DNA of 64,000 nucleotides. Source: Natronosalvus hydrolyticus. Lineage in GTDB: Archaea; Halobacteriota; Halobacteria; Halobacteriales; Natrialbaceae. Positions 27,812 to 36,844 of this stretch are shown here, piece by piece. Under the pieces are notes generated by a model. That model had not been told where the DNA came from. It saw only the letters and a program-made list of their open reading frames with translations, and made no database searches. The DNA is taken from assembly GCA_025517525.1 (NCBI GenBank), contig JAOPJZ010000010.1:1-64000 (forward strand), in the 5' to 3' direction. The position numbers were made by a program, and so were the translations under genes. Position 1 is the first letter of the stretch, and each line of letters starts with the position of its first letter.

Positions 27812-29461
27812 TCAATCCTCCGACGAAACCTCGAAACGCGCCTCGCTTCGGTCAGTGAACGCGTCGCGTGACAGTTCGCCCTCGAGCAACCCCCGTAGAT
27901 CGTCCCCCACGCGTTCGGCTGCAATCGAGTCCGGATAAATGACCCCGGCCACGCCCCGCTCTAGAAACTCGGCTGCGCTGTTCGAGTCCCTGACGCGAAC
28001 GATTCGGGGCACGTCCGTCTCGAGGTCGACGACCGTTTCGGCGCGGTCGCGTTCCGGCGTGAGCGAGATCACGAGGGCGGCCTCCGAGAGGCGTGCTTGC
28101 TCCCAGACCCGGTCGTTCAACACGTCGCCGTAGACGTAGTTATCACACGCCTTACGAACGTCTTCGAACAGTACCGGATTATCCTCGACGACGACCATCG
28201 GTCGATCGAGGCGTGAGGAGGCCTCGACGATTTGGCGTCCACCGTACTGGAAGTCGACAACGATGACGTGATCCGTCAGCCCCTCGCGAACGCGGGTCCG
28301 GCCATCCAGCGGTTCGCCTAGCAGTCGAACGACGCCGCGCTCTCGAAGTACCCGGTTGATCCTGCCAGCGTGTCGACTTGTGTACGTGGCGACGAGCATG
28401 GTAATGGCCGCAGCGAAGACGATACCGTCGAACAGGGGACGGATAATCAGCCCCGCGACGAGCGCTTCGATCGCGATAAAGAGGCTGAACGCGCTTACTT
28501 GATCGAGCGTGAGGCCCGTGAGAACGGCGGTACGGCCGTCGAATCCCGTCCGAAGGAGGATGAACGCGACGATCAGCGGGTTCAAGAGCAACACGGCGAC
28601 GATCAGCGCGAGCGTGTAGCCGATCGTCTCGAGGGTGGGAATCGTCACCAGCGCGCCGACCGTGACGAAGAAAATCGGCGTGAAAAAGTCCTCGAGATCG
28701 TCGATGGTATCGACCAACTCGAGCGAGTGAGGGTAGTCATCGGCGATCGCGATACCCGCGGCGAACGCGCCGACGATGAGCGAGAGATTTGTGGCTTCGG
28801 CGAGGGCGATGAAGCCGATGGCGAGGGAGATACCGACGAGCATCATCACCTCCGAATCTCCCTCCAGTCTGGCGGTCAGTCGGTGAAAGACAACGTATCG
28901 GAAGCCGAGTGCGAGCACAACCATTCCGACGGCGACGGCGAACTGTTCGAAAGCGGGGGTCGCCGCGTAGACGAACAGGCTCAAACCGAGAACGATCACG
29001 ACGCCGAGGACGTCCTCGGTAAAGTGAATCGATTCGGCGAGTCGCTCATACGTCGGTCGAGCCCCGTCAGTAGCCTCGAGGTAACTCGTCGCCACGAGCG
29101 AGGAACTCAGGGCCGCAGCGACGGCAAAATAGACGGCGTGCAGCGGGGTGAGTCCGAGTGCAAGGCCAACGACGGCGGTGAGCGCCCCGACTATCGACGC
29201 CTGCAACAGACTGACGACGACGCTAATTCGCCCGGTCGATCGAAACGCCTCGAGATCGACGTGGATACCGAAGAGCAATACCAGAAAGACGATTCCCCAC
29301 TGGGCCAGTTCGAGCAGTTGCGTTTCGTCGATAACGATTCCAGTGAGGACGCCCGCCAGGAGATAGAACGGAACAACGGGGAGCCCCGTCTGTGCAGCGA
29401 CGAGTAAGAAAATCGATGCGAGCGTGAAGATCACCACCAACGCAAAGAGGATCTCATACAT
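27812..29461 (-). CDS. Kef-type cation/proton antiporter with TrkA-N domain
   Basis: The 549-residue protein has an N-terminal CPA2 exchanger domain of about 12 helices (to about residue 375; EDVLGVVIVLGLSLF, NLSLIVGAFAAGIAIADDYPHSLE), then a cytosolic nucleotide-binding domain beginning HVIVVDFQYGGRQIVE. The glycine-rich loop is altered: DFQYGGRQ replaces the usual GxGxxG. An RCK_C domain is not evident. Its start lies 8 nt inside the upstream Kef gene, so the two are translationally coupled, possibly forming a hetero-oligomer. The ATG at 29461 is the first codon before the first helix. Confidence 0.87.
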   Translation of the reverse strand: MYEILFALVVIFTLASIFLLVAAQTGLPVVPFYLLAGVLTGIVIDETQLLELAQWGIVFLVLLFGIHVDLEAFRSTGRISVVVSLLQASIVGALTAVVGLALGLTPLHAVYFAVAAALSSSLVATSYLEATDGARPTYERLAESIHFTEDVLGVVIVLGLSLFVYAATPAFEQFAVAVGMVVLALGFRYVVFHRLTARLEGDSEVMMLVGISLAIGFIALAEATNLSLIVGAFAAGIAIADDYPHSLELVDTIDDLEDFFTPIFFVTVGALVTIPTLETIGYTLALIVAVLLLNPLIVAFILLRTGFDGRTAVLTGLTLDQVSAFSLFIAIEALVAGLIIRPLFDGIVFAAAITMLVATYTSRHAGRINRVLRERGVVRLLGEPLDGRTRVREGLTDHVIVVDFQYGGRQIVEASSRLDRPMVVVEDNPVLFEDVRKACDNYVYGDVLNDRVWEQARLSEAALVISLTPERDRAETVVDLETDVPRIVRVRDSNSAAEFLERGVAGVIYPDSIAAERVGDDLRGLLEGELSRDAFTDRSEARFEVSSED

Positions 29462-31172
29462 CGTACTCACCCGCCGGTGCTGAGCTGTCACTCGTTCGTG
29501 GCGACCCGTCCCGTGCCCGTTCGTTGCGTGCTGTGAGGTGACGCTCGAACGCGTGGTGATCGTCGAGCAGTTCGAGGAACGATTCGAGTTCCTCGCCGAT
29601 GAAACCGCGTTTCAGGACGACGTAGTCGGCTCCGCTCTCGCGGAGAAGCCTCGATTCGCTTTCTGTCGTCGCCGCGATAATGGAGAGCGCGTCCGGCGCA
29701 TCTTCGACCAGACGGCGGTTAACGTCGGTTCGATTCGCATCGCTCACGAGTACCTCGGCCCCCGCCAGATTCGCCTCCTGCCGGACGTCACCGTGTCTGG
29801 CGTTCCCGAAAATGAACCCGTAATCCGCCTCCTGGAGTTCCGAGACGTGTTCAGCACGGTCTTCGATAAACACGATCTCGTCCACTGCATCGTTCAGGAC
29901 GTCGGCGAGTTCGCTGGTGAGTCGGCTGTACCCGACGATCACCGCGTGATTTTCGTACTCGACCGGCTGCGTTTCGATCGGATCGTCGCGCTCGAGTCGC
30001 TCGAGGTAGGGCCGGACGGCCGCGTAGATTCGCCGGTTGTAGAGGACGTAGTAGGTGGATGTCGGCATCGTGATCAGCGCCATCAGGCTGAGGAATCCGA
30101 GAATACCCTCCTCGATGAACTCCTGCTCGAGGGCGAGCGCACCTAGCACCAACGAGAACTCGCTGACCTGGAGCATCGAAATGGTGCCGAGGAAGGAGGT
30201 CTCGATATCGAAGCGCTGGCTGTAAAAGAGTCCGAAGACGATGAAAAAATTGATGCCGAGGAGGAGAATGCACGCAATGACGGCCTCTTGCCAGTATGCG
30301 AGTAGCTGATCAATCTCCATCTGCAGGGCGATACTGGCGAAGAAGATGGCGATAAAGAAGTTCGTCACGGGGCGCATTCGTTCCTTGAGTTCCGTGCTGT
30401 AGGGGAGTTGGGCCAGGGCGAGGCCGGCGAGGAACGCCCCGATCTCGACGGAGAGTTCGAGGGACTCGGCGGCGAAAATGAAGAGGAACGCCCACGCGAT
30501 ACCGACCGTAAAGAGGGTGCTTTTGTTGGCGGCGCTCGCCCGTAACAACGTCGGGAGGAAGTACTTACTGGCGAGGGAGGAGACGAGGCCGATGAGTCCC
30601 ATCAGGAGGAAGACGCGACCGATATTCGCGGCGATCTCGCCGATTCCCTCGACGGACCCGACCGCCAGAATTGCGAGCGCCATCACGAGGTAGATGTCCT
30701 GAAAAATCAACACGCCGACGTCGACTTTGCCGTATAACGTCTCGAGATCGTCCTTGTCACCGAGTACCTTGACGATGATCGGCGTCGCACCGAAGGTGGT
30801 CGCCAGCGCGATCATCAACGATTGGAACAGCGTAAACCCCAGGAAGAGGGCAACAGCCGTCGAAGCAATCGCCTGCAGAATTGCCTGTCCGAAGGCGATG
30901 GCGGCGACGGGGCGTGCGATCTCTCTGATGTCTTCGAATCGCATCTCGATACCCAATAGAAAGAGGAGGAATCCGAGCCCCAGCTCGGCGAGTATTTCGA
31001 TCAGTTGATCTTCAGCGACGATGCCGAACCCGATCGGGCCGACCACGAGGCCGGTCAGAACGTACGCGACGATTGTCGGTTGCTTTGTCAGCCTGGCAAT
31101 ATAACTGAGGACGGTTGCAGCGACGATCAGCACGGCAAAGTCCGTCGCGAGAACGATTTCATCTAACGCCAT
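29454..31172 (-). CDS. Kef-type K+/H+ antiporter with TrkA-N domain
   Basis: The 572-residue protein has an antiporter domain (LTGLVVGPIGFGI, LGLGFLLFLLGIEMRFEDIRE, and TTFGATPIIVKVLGDKDDL, a conserved CPA2 stretch), then a cytosolic TrkA-N domain beginning HAVIVGYSRLTSELADVL. Here too the third glycine of the nucleotide loop is replaced (GYSRLT). ATG 31172 is chosen over upstream starts because MALDEIVL precedes the first helix directly. It is the first gene of a two-gene Kef operon. Confidence 0.88.
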   Translation of the reverse strand: MALDEIVLATDFAVLIVAATVLSYIARLTKQPTIVAYVLTGLVVGPIGFGIVAEDQLIEILAELGLGFLLFLLGIEMRFEDIREIARPVAAIAFGQAILQAIASTAVALFLGFTLFQSLMIALATTFGATPIIVKVLGDKDDLETLYGKVDVGVLIFQDIYLVMALAILAVGSVEGIGEIAANIGRVFLLMGLIGLVSSLASKYFLPTLLRASAANKSTLFTVGIAWAFLFIFAAESLELSVEIGAFLAGLALAQLPYSTELKERMRPVTNFFIAIFFASIALQMEIDQLLAYWQEAVIACILLLGINFFIVFGLFYSQRFDIETSFLGTISMLQVSEFSLVLGALALEQEFIEEGILGFLSLMALITMPTSTYYVLYNRRIYAAVRPYLERLERDDPIETQPVEYENHAVIVGYSRLTSELADVLNDAVDEIVFIEDRAEHVSELQEADYGFIFGNARHGDVRQEANLAGAEVLVSDANRTDVNRRLVEDAPDALSIIAATTESESRLLRESGADYVVLKRGFIGEELESFLELLDDHHAFERHLTARNERARDGSPRTSDSSAPAGEYDV

Positions 31173-31336
31173 GGTTTGGCTGGCTATTGATCTCGATAGG
31201 CCGCCAACGCTGTGGGATACACAGTTCGTACTCCGGAAAAAGTATGCTGCAAGCGAAGTGAGCGAGAAACGGTTTGGGACCATATCGAGCACATTCAAGC
31301 AGATGGGTTAACCGGGTCCGGGAAGCATTCTCTCGT

Positions 31337-31546
31337 ATGAATATCCCCACTGATCGCCTTCTGTTGATGATCATCGTTGCGACCGGATTCGCCGTCCTGG
31401 CCGGCGGGTGGGCGGCGGCGCTCGTCCGCGCGGAGGCCTCCGGGACGGAAGCGTTGCTCCTTCGGGTCGCTATCGGCGCCGTATTCTTCGTAATTCTACT
31501 GGGATTCTGGCACCTGTACAGCAGAATTGACGAGGAGTCGGCCTGA
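31337..31546 (+). CDS. Small two-helix membrane protein; stop codon inside a MITE
   Basis: The 69-residue product has two transmembrane helices (about 8-28 and 43-60) with a short acidic loop, ending WHLYSRIDEESA. The TGA stop is the first trinucleotide of the palindromic element at 31544-31627. It diverges from the Kef operon. The function is unknown. Confidence 0.68.
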   Translation: MNIPTDRLLLMIIVATGFAVLAGGWAAALVRAEASGTEALLLRVAIGAVFFVILLGFWHLYSRIDEESA

Positions 31547-31627
31547 TACGGGCTGTTGTTACCGTCTATCGGTGATTGCCGACCCGGTCGGGCAATCACT
31601 GGGAAGGGACGATAGGAAACCGTATGA
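31544..31627 (+). repeat. MITE-like palindromic element (family B), copy 1
   Basis: The 84-bp element has long imperfect inverted halves: the left end is TGATACGG and the right end is the complement, ccgtatga. The core is gtgattgccgacc and gggcaatcac. It is about four-fifths identical by eye to the reverse complement of 59175-59259. Its first three bases are the stop codon of the preceding gene. Confidence 0.75.
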
Positions 31628-31747
31628 TCCGAGAGCCGACTCGGTGTGACGAGAGACCGAGGGTGGCTGGTCTCGAGCGTGCGATGTCCACTTGAGGAGG
31701 CACATTCAGGGTCGAAACTTACGCATCGAAAGCTGGTAGAACCCGAT

Positions 31748-32017
31748 ATGGGAACCCTTCCTGACATCGAGAAAGTAGAACCGGAGGACGACTACATTCA
31801 CGTGCGATTTCGCGATCCGGATCGGTACGACGAGATTCGCACGCCCGACTGGGCCGAGAATCCGGCGGAGTCAGTTTCACAGGGGAGCGAGGTGCGAACC
31901 GGTAAAATTACGGGAACGGACGATTGGGAGGTCACCAGCGTACTGATTCGGAAGACGGTCGGTGAGGAAAAGGCCGAAGAGCAAGCCCGAAAGATCCTCG
32001 AGAAAATGGAATCGTAA
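31748..32017 (+). CDS. Conserved hypothetical protein
   Basis: The 89-residue charged soluble protein begins MGTLPDIEKVEPEDDYIHVR. Its beta-rich core (DEIRTPDWAENPAESVSQGSEVRTGKI, DWEVTSVLIRKT) is followed by a C-terminal helix (EEKAEEQARKILEKM). It resembles small uncharacterised haloarchaeal proteins. ATG 31748 is chosen because the upstream extension is compositionally unlike the rest. No partner gene is apparent. Confidence 0.65.
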   Translation: MGTLPDIEKVEPEDDYIHVRFRDPDRYDEIRTPDWAENPAESVSQGSEVRTGKITGTDDWEVTSVLIRKTVGEEKAEEQARKILEKMES

Positions 32018-32397
32018 AACGGGTAGCCACCAGTCGAAGTGCGACGAAACCCTCGAGGAACGATCACGAGCACACTTTTGTCGACTCGTGTCGGTGAACC
32101 GTTCGCGAGCGAAGTCGCCGGTCGGTTTCGCGTCTACCGGTCACCCGGCCAAGTACCCTATGGTCGGACGCTCGGATTCGAGCGGTCGAGTCGGTCTCTT
32201 CATCGGGGCTCTCGTCGTCTCGTCCCGTTGATTGTCGATTCGAGAAGGTACTCACAGGTACGACTCGAGGTGACACTTACAGGTACACGGTGATGCCAGT
32301 CCGTATCGCGATCAGCGCCTCGGGAAGTGTCCACCGTTCGGGCACCGGCCGTCATCGTACCGTTGGTGAAAAGGCGAGCGTCGTTTTCGAAAGACGG
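32018..32397. other. Intergenic region without a convincing gene
   Basis: This 380-nt convergent gap contains only short overlapping frames rich in Arg/Ser that look like antisense translations. A near-duplicate of about 20 bp (actcacaggtac / acttacaggtac, 32249-32288) is the only structure seen. Confidence 0.5.
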
Positions 32398-32643
32398 CTA
32401 CCGATTCTTCGAGCGACTCGACCAGTACATCGGAATCAACAGGACCAGAAAGACGGTCCCCATCGCAGCGATGGCAATCCAGATGGTCGCGATAATCCGT
32501 TCGTCGAGATAGCCCGCGACCTCGAGGACCCACATGAGGCTATAGAGGCTGACGACGACCACGACGGTTATATAGATCCTGAACAGGAGGCCAGTAAGGT
32601 GGTATAGATGTGTTTTCGACGGAATGAACTGTTCGTATCTCAT
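32398..32643 (-). CDS. Small membrane protein
   Basis: The 81-residue protein begins MRYEQFIPSKTHLYHL. It has two hydrophobic helices (about residues 19-39 and 50-72) and a positively charged C terminus (WSSRSKNR). Its ATG overlaps the stop of a 43-codon upstream gene in an ATGA arrangement, so the two are coupled. The function is unknown. Confidence 0.65.
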   Translation of the reverse strand: MRYEQFIPSKTHLYHLTGLLFRIYITVVVVVSLYSLMWVLEVAGYLDERIIATIWIAIAAMGTVFLVLLIPMYWSSRSKNR

Positions 32644-32771
32644 TGATAAAACGTGAGGTCGGCGGTTATCAGGACGGTTCCAACGACCGAAATGAGGACG
32701 ATAATCGTGGCCAGAACGACGATTAACCACACCACCGGGGATAACTCAGTACGGACGGTCGAGAAACTCAT
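32640..32771 (-). CDS. 43-residue single-helix membrane peptide
   Basis: The reading frame MSFSTVRTELSPVVWLIVVL continues with a hydrophobic stretch to about residue 35 and ends DLTFYQ. It is a single transmembrane span with a short tail. The stop overlaps the start of the 81-residue membrane protein by 4 nt, the main reason to call it a gene. It may form a complex with its neighbour. Confidence 0.55.
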   Translation of the reverse strand: MSFSTVRTELSPVVWLIVVLATIIVLISVVGTVLITADLTFYQ

Positions 32772-32895
32772 GTCGGCTTACGTAATAGATACTGACCAGT
32801 GTCAGCTAATAAATCCAGTGGTCGATTCGGCCACAAACTGTGAGTATCCCGTCTCGGCCACGGCTATTTGATCCCTGATACCCAACTACCGAAGT

Positions 32896-33057
32896 ATGAC
32901 GACGAGTTACACCTGCGTGTGTGGGGCAACGCTCACGTATCGACAGGACCTCGAGCGGGAGGATACCGGTACCTCACAGCAGTGGTTCTGTGGGGCCTGC
33001 CGGACGCCGGTTCCGGGAATCGTCGCCGAGCGAATCAGTCATCAAGATCCCTCCTGA
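32896..33057 (+). CDS. Small zinc-ribbon-like protein
   Basis: The 53-residue frame has two cysteine pairs, Cys7 and Cys9 (CVCG) and Cys32 and Cys35 (CGAC), about 22 residues apart, as in compact zinc ribbons. The intervening segment is polar (LTYRQDLEREDTGTSQQW). It is transcribed toward rqcH, 92 nt upstream of it. Small zinc fingers of this size are common in haloarchaea and often conserved. No function is assigned. Confidence 0.6.
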   Translation: MTTSYTCVCGATLTYRQDLEREDTGTSQQWFCGACRTPVPGIVAERISHQDPS

Positions 33058-33149
33058 CGGTGGGTGTCCGATCATTGCTCTCGAGACAAGCCCCTCGGGG
33101 TGCGTTCCAGAGCGACACGTCTTTCCCACCGGGGACGGCACTGTGTGAT

Positions 33150-35324
33150 ATGAGTGGCGAGCCCAAAACGGAACTGACGAGCGTCGACCTCGCCGCCTTC
33201 GTCACGGAGTTTGGAACCTACGAGGGTGCGAAAGTCGACAAAGCCTATCTGTATGGCGATGACCTGCTGCGGCTGAAGATGCGGGATTTCGACCGCGGCC
33301 GACTCGAGGTGATCCTCGAGGTCGGTGAGAAAAAGCGAGCGCATACGCTCTCACCCGAACGGGTGCCCGACGCTCCAGGTCGGCCACCGCAGTTCGCGAT
33401 GATGCTCCGGAACCGACTCTCCGGCGCGGATTTCGTCGGCGTCGAACAGTACGAGTTCGATCGGATTCTCGAGTTCGTGTTCGACCGGGAAGACGGTACG
33501 ACGCGGATTATCGTCGAACTGTTCGGCCAGGGAAACATCGCGGTGACGGATGCCGAGTACGAGGTCATCGACTGCCTCGAGACGGTTCGGTTAAAATCCA
33601 GAACCGTCGTGCCGGGGTCGCGATACGAGTTTCCCGAATCGCGTCTCAACCCGTTGACTGTCACCCGAAAGGCGTTCGACCACGAGATGAACGATTCGGA
33701 CACGGACGTCGTTCGGACGCTGGCGACCCAGTTGAACTTCGGCGGGCTGTACGCAGAGGAGTTGTGTACGCGAGCGGGCGTCGAGAAAACGCTCGATATC
33801 GAAGACGCCGACGAAACCGTCTACGGTCGCCTGTACGAGGCAATCGAGCGGCTGGCGCTCGATATTCGGAACGGAAATTTCGAACCACGGGTGTACCTCG
33901 AGGACGGTGAGGATGATTCGGACAATGACGGTGAAGATGGTTCCGACGATACCGATGAACACAATGGGACAGGCCGCGTCATCGACGTCACTCCGTTCCC
34001 GCTCGAGGAACACGTCGAACTGGCGGGCGAGCCGTACGAGACGTTCCTCGAGGCCCTCGAGGAGTATTTCTTCCGGCTGGAATTGGACGCTGACGAGCCG
34101 GATCCACGGGACCAGCGCCCCGATTTTCAAGAACAGATCGCCAAACACCAGCGAATTATCGATCAGCAGGAGGGGGCGATTTCGGGATTCGACGAGCAGG
34201 CACAGGCCGAACGCGAGAAGGCCGAGTTGCTGTACGCGAATTATGGCACCGTCGACGAACTGCTGTCGACGATTCGGTCGGCTCGTGAGGACGGCGTCCC
34301 CTGGGGAGAGATTGCCGGTCGACTGGACGAGGCAAAAGAATCCGGACTCGAGGCGGCCAAGCCGTTTGTCGATATCAATGGGAAGGAAGGGACGGTGACG
34401 ATTCGCCTCGAGGGAGAACCGATCACGCTGGTCGTCGATGACGGGGTCGAGAAGAACGCTGACCGCCTCTACACCGAAGCGAAACGTATCGCGGAGAAAA
34501 AGGAGGGGGCACTCGCGGCGATTGAAGATACGCGAGAGCAACTCGAGGAAATCAAACGGCGTCGGGACGCGTGGGAAGCCGACGACAGCGACGACGATGC
34601 CGACGGTGACGAAGACGAGGACGAACCGCGTGACTGGTTGTCGGAGCCGTCAGTTCCCGTTCGGAAGAACGAGCAGTGGTACGAGCGGTTCCGCTGGTTC
34701 CGGACGAGCGACGACTATCTCGTCATCGGCGGCCGTAACGCTGATCAGAACGAGGAACTCGTCAAGAAGTACCTCGAGCGGGGTGATCGCGTGCTCCACA
34801 CCCAGGCCCACGGTGGCCCGGTCACCGTGCTGAAGGCGACGGATCCGAGCGAAGCGTCATCGAGTGATATCGAAATACCCGACGAGAGCGTCGAAGAAGC
34901 CGCCCAGTTTGCGGTCTCGTATTCGTCGGTCTGGAAGGACGGCCGCTACGCCGGTGACGTCTACATCGTCGACTCGGATCAGGTGTCGAAGACGCCCGAA
35001 AGTGGCGAGTACCTGGAGAAAGGTGGGTTCGCCGTGCGTGGTGATCGGCGCTATCTCGACGACACCCCGGTTGGCGTCGCCGTCGGGATTCAATGTGAGC
35101 CGTATACGCGGGTCATCGGTGGGCCGCCGTCAGCTATCGAAGATCGGGCGGTGACGACGATTCGCGTCGAGCCAGGTCGATTTGCCCAGTCTGACGCCGC
35201 AAAACGGATCTATCGGGAGTTGCGCCAGCGCTTTGCCGACGAGTCGTTCGTCCGAAAAATCGCCAGCCCCGATCAGATCGCACACTTCTTGCCACCGGGT
35301 GGGAGCCGGGTGGTCGAGGAGTAA
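33150..35324 (+). CDS. rqcH: RqcH/NFACT ribosome quality control factor
   Basis: The 724-residue protein has an N-terminal NFACT-N domain (TSVDLAAFVTEFGTYEGAKV, RNRLSGADFVGVEQYEFDR), a helical coiled-coil middle (about 380-540), and the NFACT-R domain with WYERFRWFRTSDDYLVIGGRNADQNE and VSYSSVWKDGRYAGDVYIVDSDQVSK. RqcH binds split 50S subunits carrying peptidyl-tRNA and supports tailing of stalled nascent chains. Acidic low-complexity linkers (EDDSDNDGEDGSDD) are halophilic insertions. ATG 33150 opens the conserved domain. Pelota is encoded 427 nt downstream. Confidence 0.93.
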   Translation: MSGEPKTELTSVDLAAFVTEFGTYEGAKVDKAYLYGDDLLRLKMRDFDRGRLEVILEVGEKKRAHTLSPERVPDAPGRPPQFAMMLRNRLSGADFVGVEQYEFDRILEFVFDREDGTTRIIVELFGQGNIAVTDAEYEVIDCLETVRLKSRTVVPGSRYEFPESRLNPLTVTRKAFDHEMNDSDTDVVRTLATQLNFGGLYAEELCTRAGVEKTLDIEDADETVYGRLYEAIERLALDIRNGNFEPRVYLEDGEDDSDNDGEDGSDDTDEHNGTGRVIDVTPFPLEEHVELAGEPYETFLEALEEYFFRLELDADEPDPRDQRPDFQEQIAKHQRIIDQQEGAISGFDEQAQAEREKAELLYANYGTVDELLSTIRSAREDGVPWGEIAGRLDEAKESGLEAAKPFVDINGKEGTVTIRLEGEPITLVVDDGVEKNADRLYTEAKRIAEKKEGALAAIEDTREQLEEIKRRRDAWEADDSDDDADGDEDEDEPRDWLSEPSVPVRKNEQWYERFRWFRTSDDYLVIGGRNADQNEELVKKYLERGDRVLHTQAHGGPVTVLKATDPSEASSSDIEIPDESVEEAAQFAVSYSSVWKDGRYAGDVYIVDSDQVSKTPESGEYLEKGGFAVRGDRRYLDDTPVGVAVGIQCEPYTRVIGGPPSAIEDRAVTTIRVEPGRFAQSDAAKRIYRELRQRFADESFVRKIASPDQIAHFLPPGGSRVVEE

Positions 35325-35405
35325 CACTCGAGGATGAGCGGGATTCGACCGTCGACTAACGAGAAGCGAACACTAATACGGGTTTGTGCGTTATTTGCTA
35401 CCAGT

Positions 35406-35624
35406 ATGCAAGCTATCGCTACACTCGAGGTGACCGGTCGACTGGTAAACGAACTGGGGGTACCTGATCTGACGCTTGCACAGCTATCACCGAACGGTAT
35501 GGTTGCCATCGCGCTGCTGGTCACCGTTGCGTTGGTCGTGATAATCGCTATCTTGCTGTATTTCTCGTTTGCTATCCAACAGGACCCCGTTGGGCACGAG
35601 ACCGACGCCGAAGAGTCTGAATAG
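35406..35624 (+). CDS. Small single-span membrane protein
   Basis: The 72-residue protein has an N-terminal polar region ([18 protein letters not shown]), one long hydrophobic helix (about 31-56) and an acidic tail (TDAEESE). It lies between rqcH and pelA on the same strand. The function is unknown; a role in co-translational quality control is only suggested by position. Confidence 0.6.
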   Translation: MQAIATLEVTGRLVNELGVPDLTLAQLSPNGMVAIALLVTVALVVIIAILLYFSFAIQQDPVGHETDAEESE

Positions 35625-35751
35625 TGAGTTCGAAACGATCCCGAACCACACCACGAGTTTGCTCCCGAGGCCGAGGTCGACCGCGCTCGAAGGACAGGCT
35701 GGGGACGACCGATTCGTCACGCACTTACCGCCTCCGGCCGATGGTGCAGCC

Positions 35752-36819
35752 ATGCAGATTACAGACCGGGAGCTACTCGAGGGCGGGCGCGAACGCGTCA
35801 CGCTCGTCCCCGAGAGCGTCGACGACCTCTGGCACCTCCAGTACGTTCTCGAACCCGGCGACCGCGTTGCAGGCGACACCACGCGTCGTATCCAGCGCAA
35901 CGACGAACAGCTACGAGACACGGGTGGCGAACGCGAACACATGTGGGTCGCCATCGCTGTCGACGACGTGGAGTTCCACAAGTTCGCCAACCGATTGCGC
36001 GTCAGCGGCGAGATCGTCGCCTGTTCACGGGAAGACCAGCTCGGCTTTCATCACACGCTCAACGTCGAAGCGCGAGACGAGATTTCGGTCGAGAAACGGT
36101 TCAAACCCGATCAGAATGAGCGCCTCGAGGAAGCCGTGGAGTCCACGGAAAACCCTGACGTCGCTATCGCGACGGTCGAAGAGGGAGAAGCACACGTCCA
36201 CACCGTCGCCCAATACGGCACCGAATCGCGGGCGACGATCACCGGTCCCACGGGAAAAGGCGAGTATGCACAGGACCGCTCGGAACTGTTTGCCGACCTC
36301 GGAGCCGTCCTCTCGCGTCTGGAGGTGGACGCGATCATCCTCGCTGGCCCCGGCTTCACCAAACAGGATGCGCTGAAGTACCTCGAGCGGAACTATCCCG
36401 ACGTTGCTTCCCTGGTGACGATGGTCGATACCGCGAGCGTCGGTGACCGTGGCGTCCACGAAGTGCTCAAACGCGGTGCCGTCGCCGACGTGCAAGAACA
36501 AACGCGTATCGAGTCCGAAGCCGAGTATATCGACGAGCTCACGAAGCGAATCGCTGCGGGTGCAAAGGCGGCCTACGGTCCCGAGGACGTCGCCCAGGCA
36601 GCCGAGTACGGAGCTATCGAGCGGCTCTTAGTTCTCGACGAAACGCTGCGACAGGAGCGCGGTCCGGACCGTGAGTGGTCTATCAGCGTCGATGACGTGG
36701 TTCGAACGACCGAACAGAAAGGTGGCGACGTGACGGTCTTCTCGAGCGAGTTCCCACCCGGCGAACAGCTGTCGAACCTGGGCGGGATTGCGGCGTTGTT
36801 GCGGTATCGTCTCGAGTAG
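35752..36819 (+). CDS. pelA: Pelota (aPelota) ribosome rescue factor
   Basis: The 355-residue protein has the three eRF1-like domains: an Sm-like N-terminal domain ([38 protein letters not shown]), a central domain ([34 protein letters not shown]) and a C-terminal L7Ae-like domain ([24 protein letters not shown]). It lacks the GGQ of release factors, as expected. With an EF-1alpha-like GTPase and ABCE1 it dissociates stalled ribosomes. It follows rqcH on the same strand. ATG 35752 begins the conserved domain. Confidence 0.95.
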   Translation: MQITDRELLEGGRERVTLVPESVDDLWHLQYVLEPGDRVAGDTTRRIQRNDEQLRDTGGEREHMWVAIAVDDVEFHKFANRLRVSGEIVACSREDQLGFHHTLNVEARDEISVEKRFKPDQNERLEEAVESTENPDVAIATVEEGEAHVHTVAQYGTESRATITGPTGKGEYAQDRSELFADLGAVLSRLEVDAIILAGPGFTKQDALKYLERNYPDVASLVTMVDTASVGDRGVHEVLKRGAVADVQEQTRIESEAEYIDELTKRIAAGAKAAYGPEDVAQAAEYGAIERLLVLDETLRQERGPDREWSISVDDVVRTTEQKGGDVTVFSSEFPPGEQLSNLGGIAALLRYRLE

Positions 36820-36844
36820 GTCGCTGGTTTCGAGGGCTGTTTTG

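Noticed and set aside
28370..29407. 345-codon plus-strand frame across the Kef gene
   Set aside because: Its Arg/Glu/Asp-rich translation is a by-product of antisense codon bias; the minus strand has an intact antiporter.
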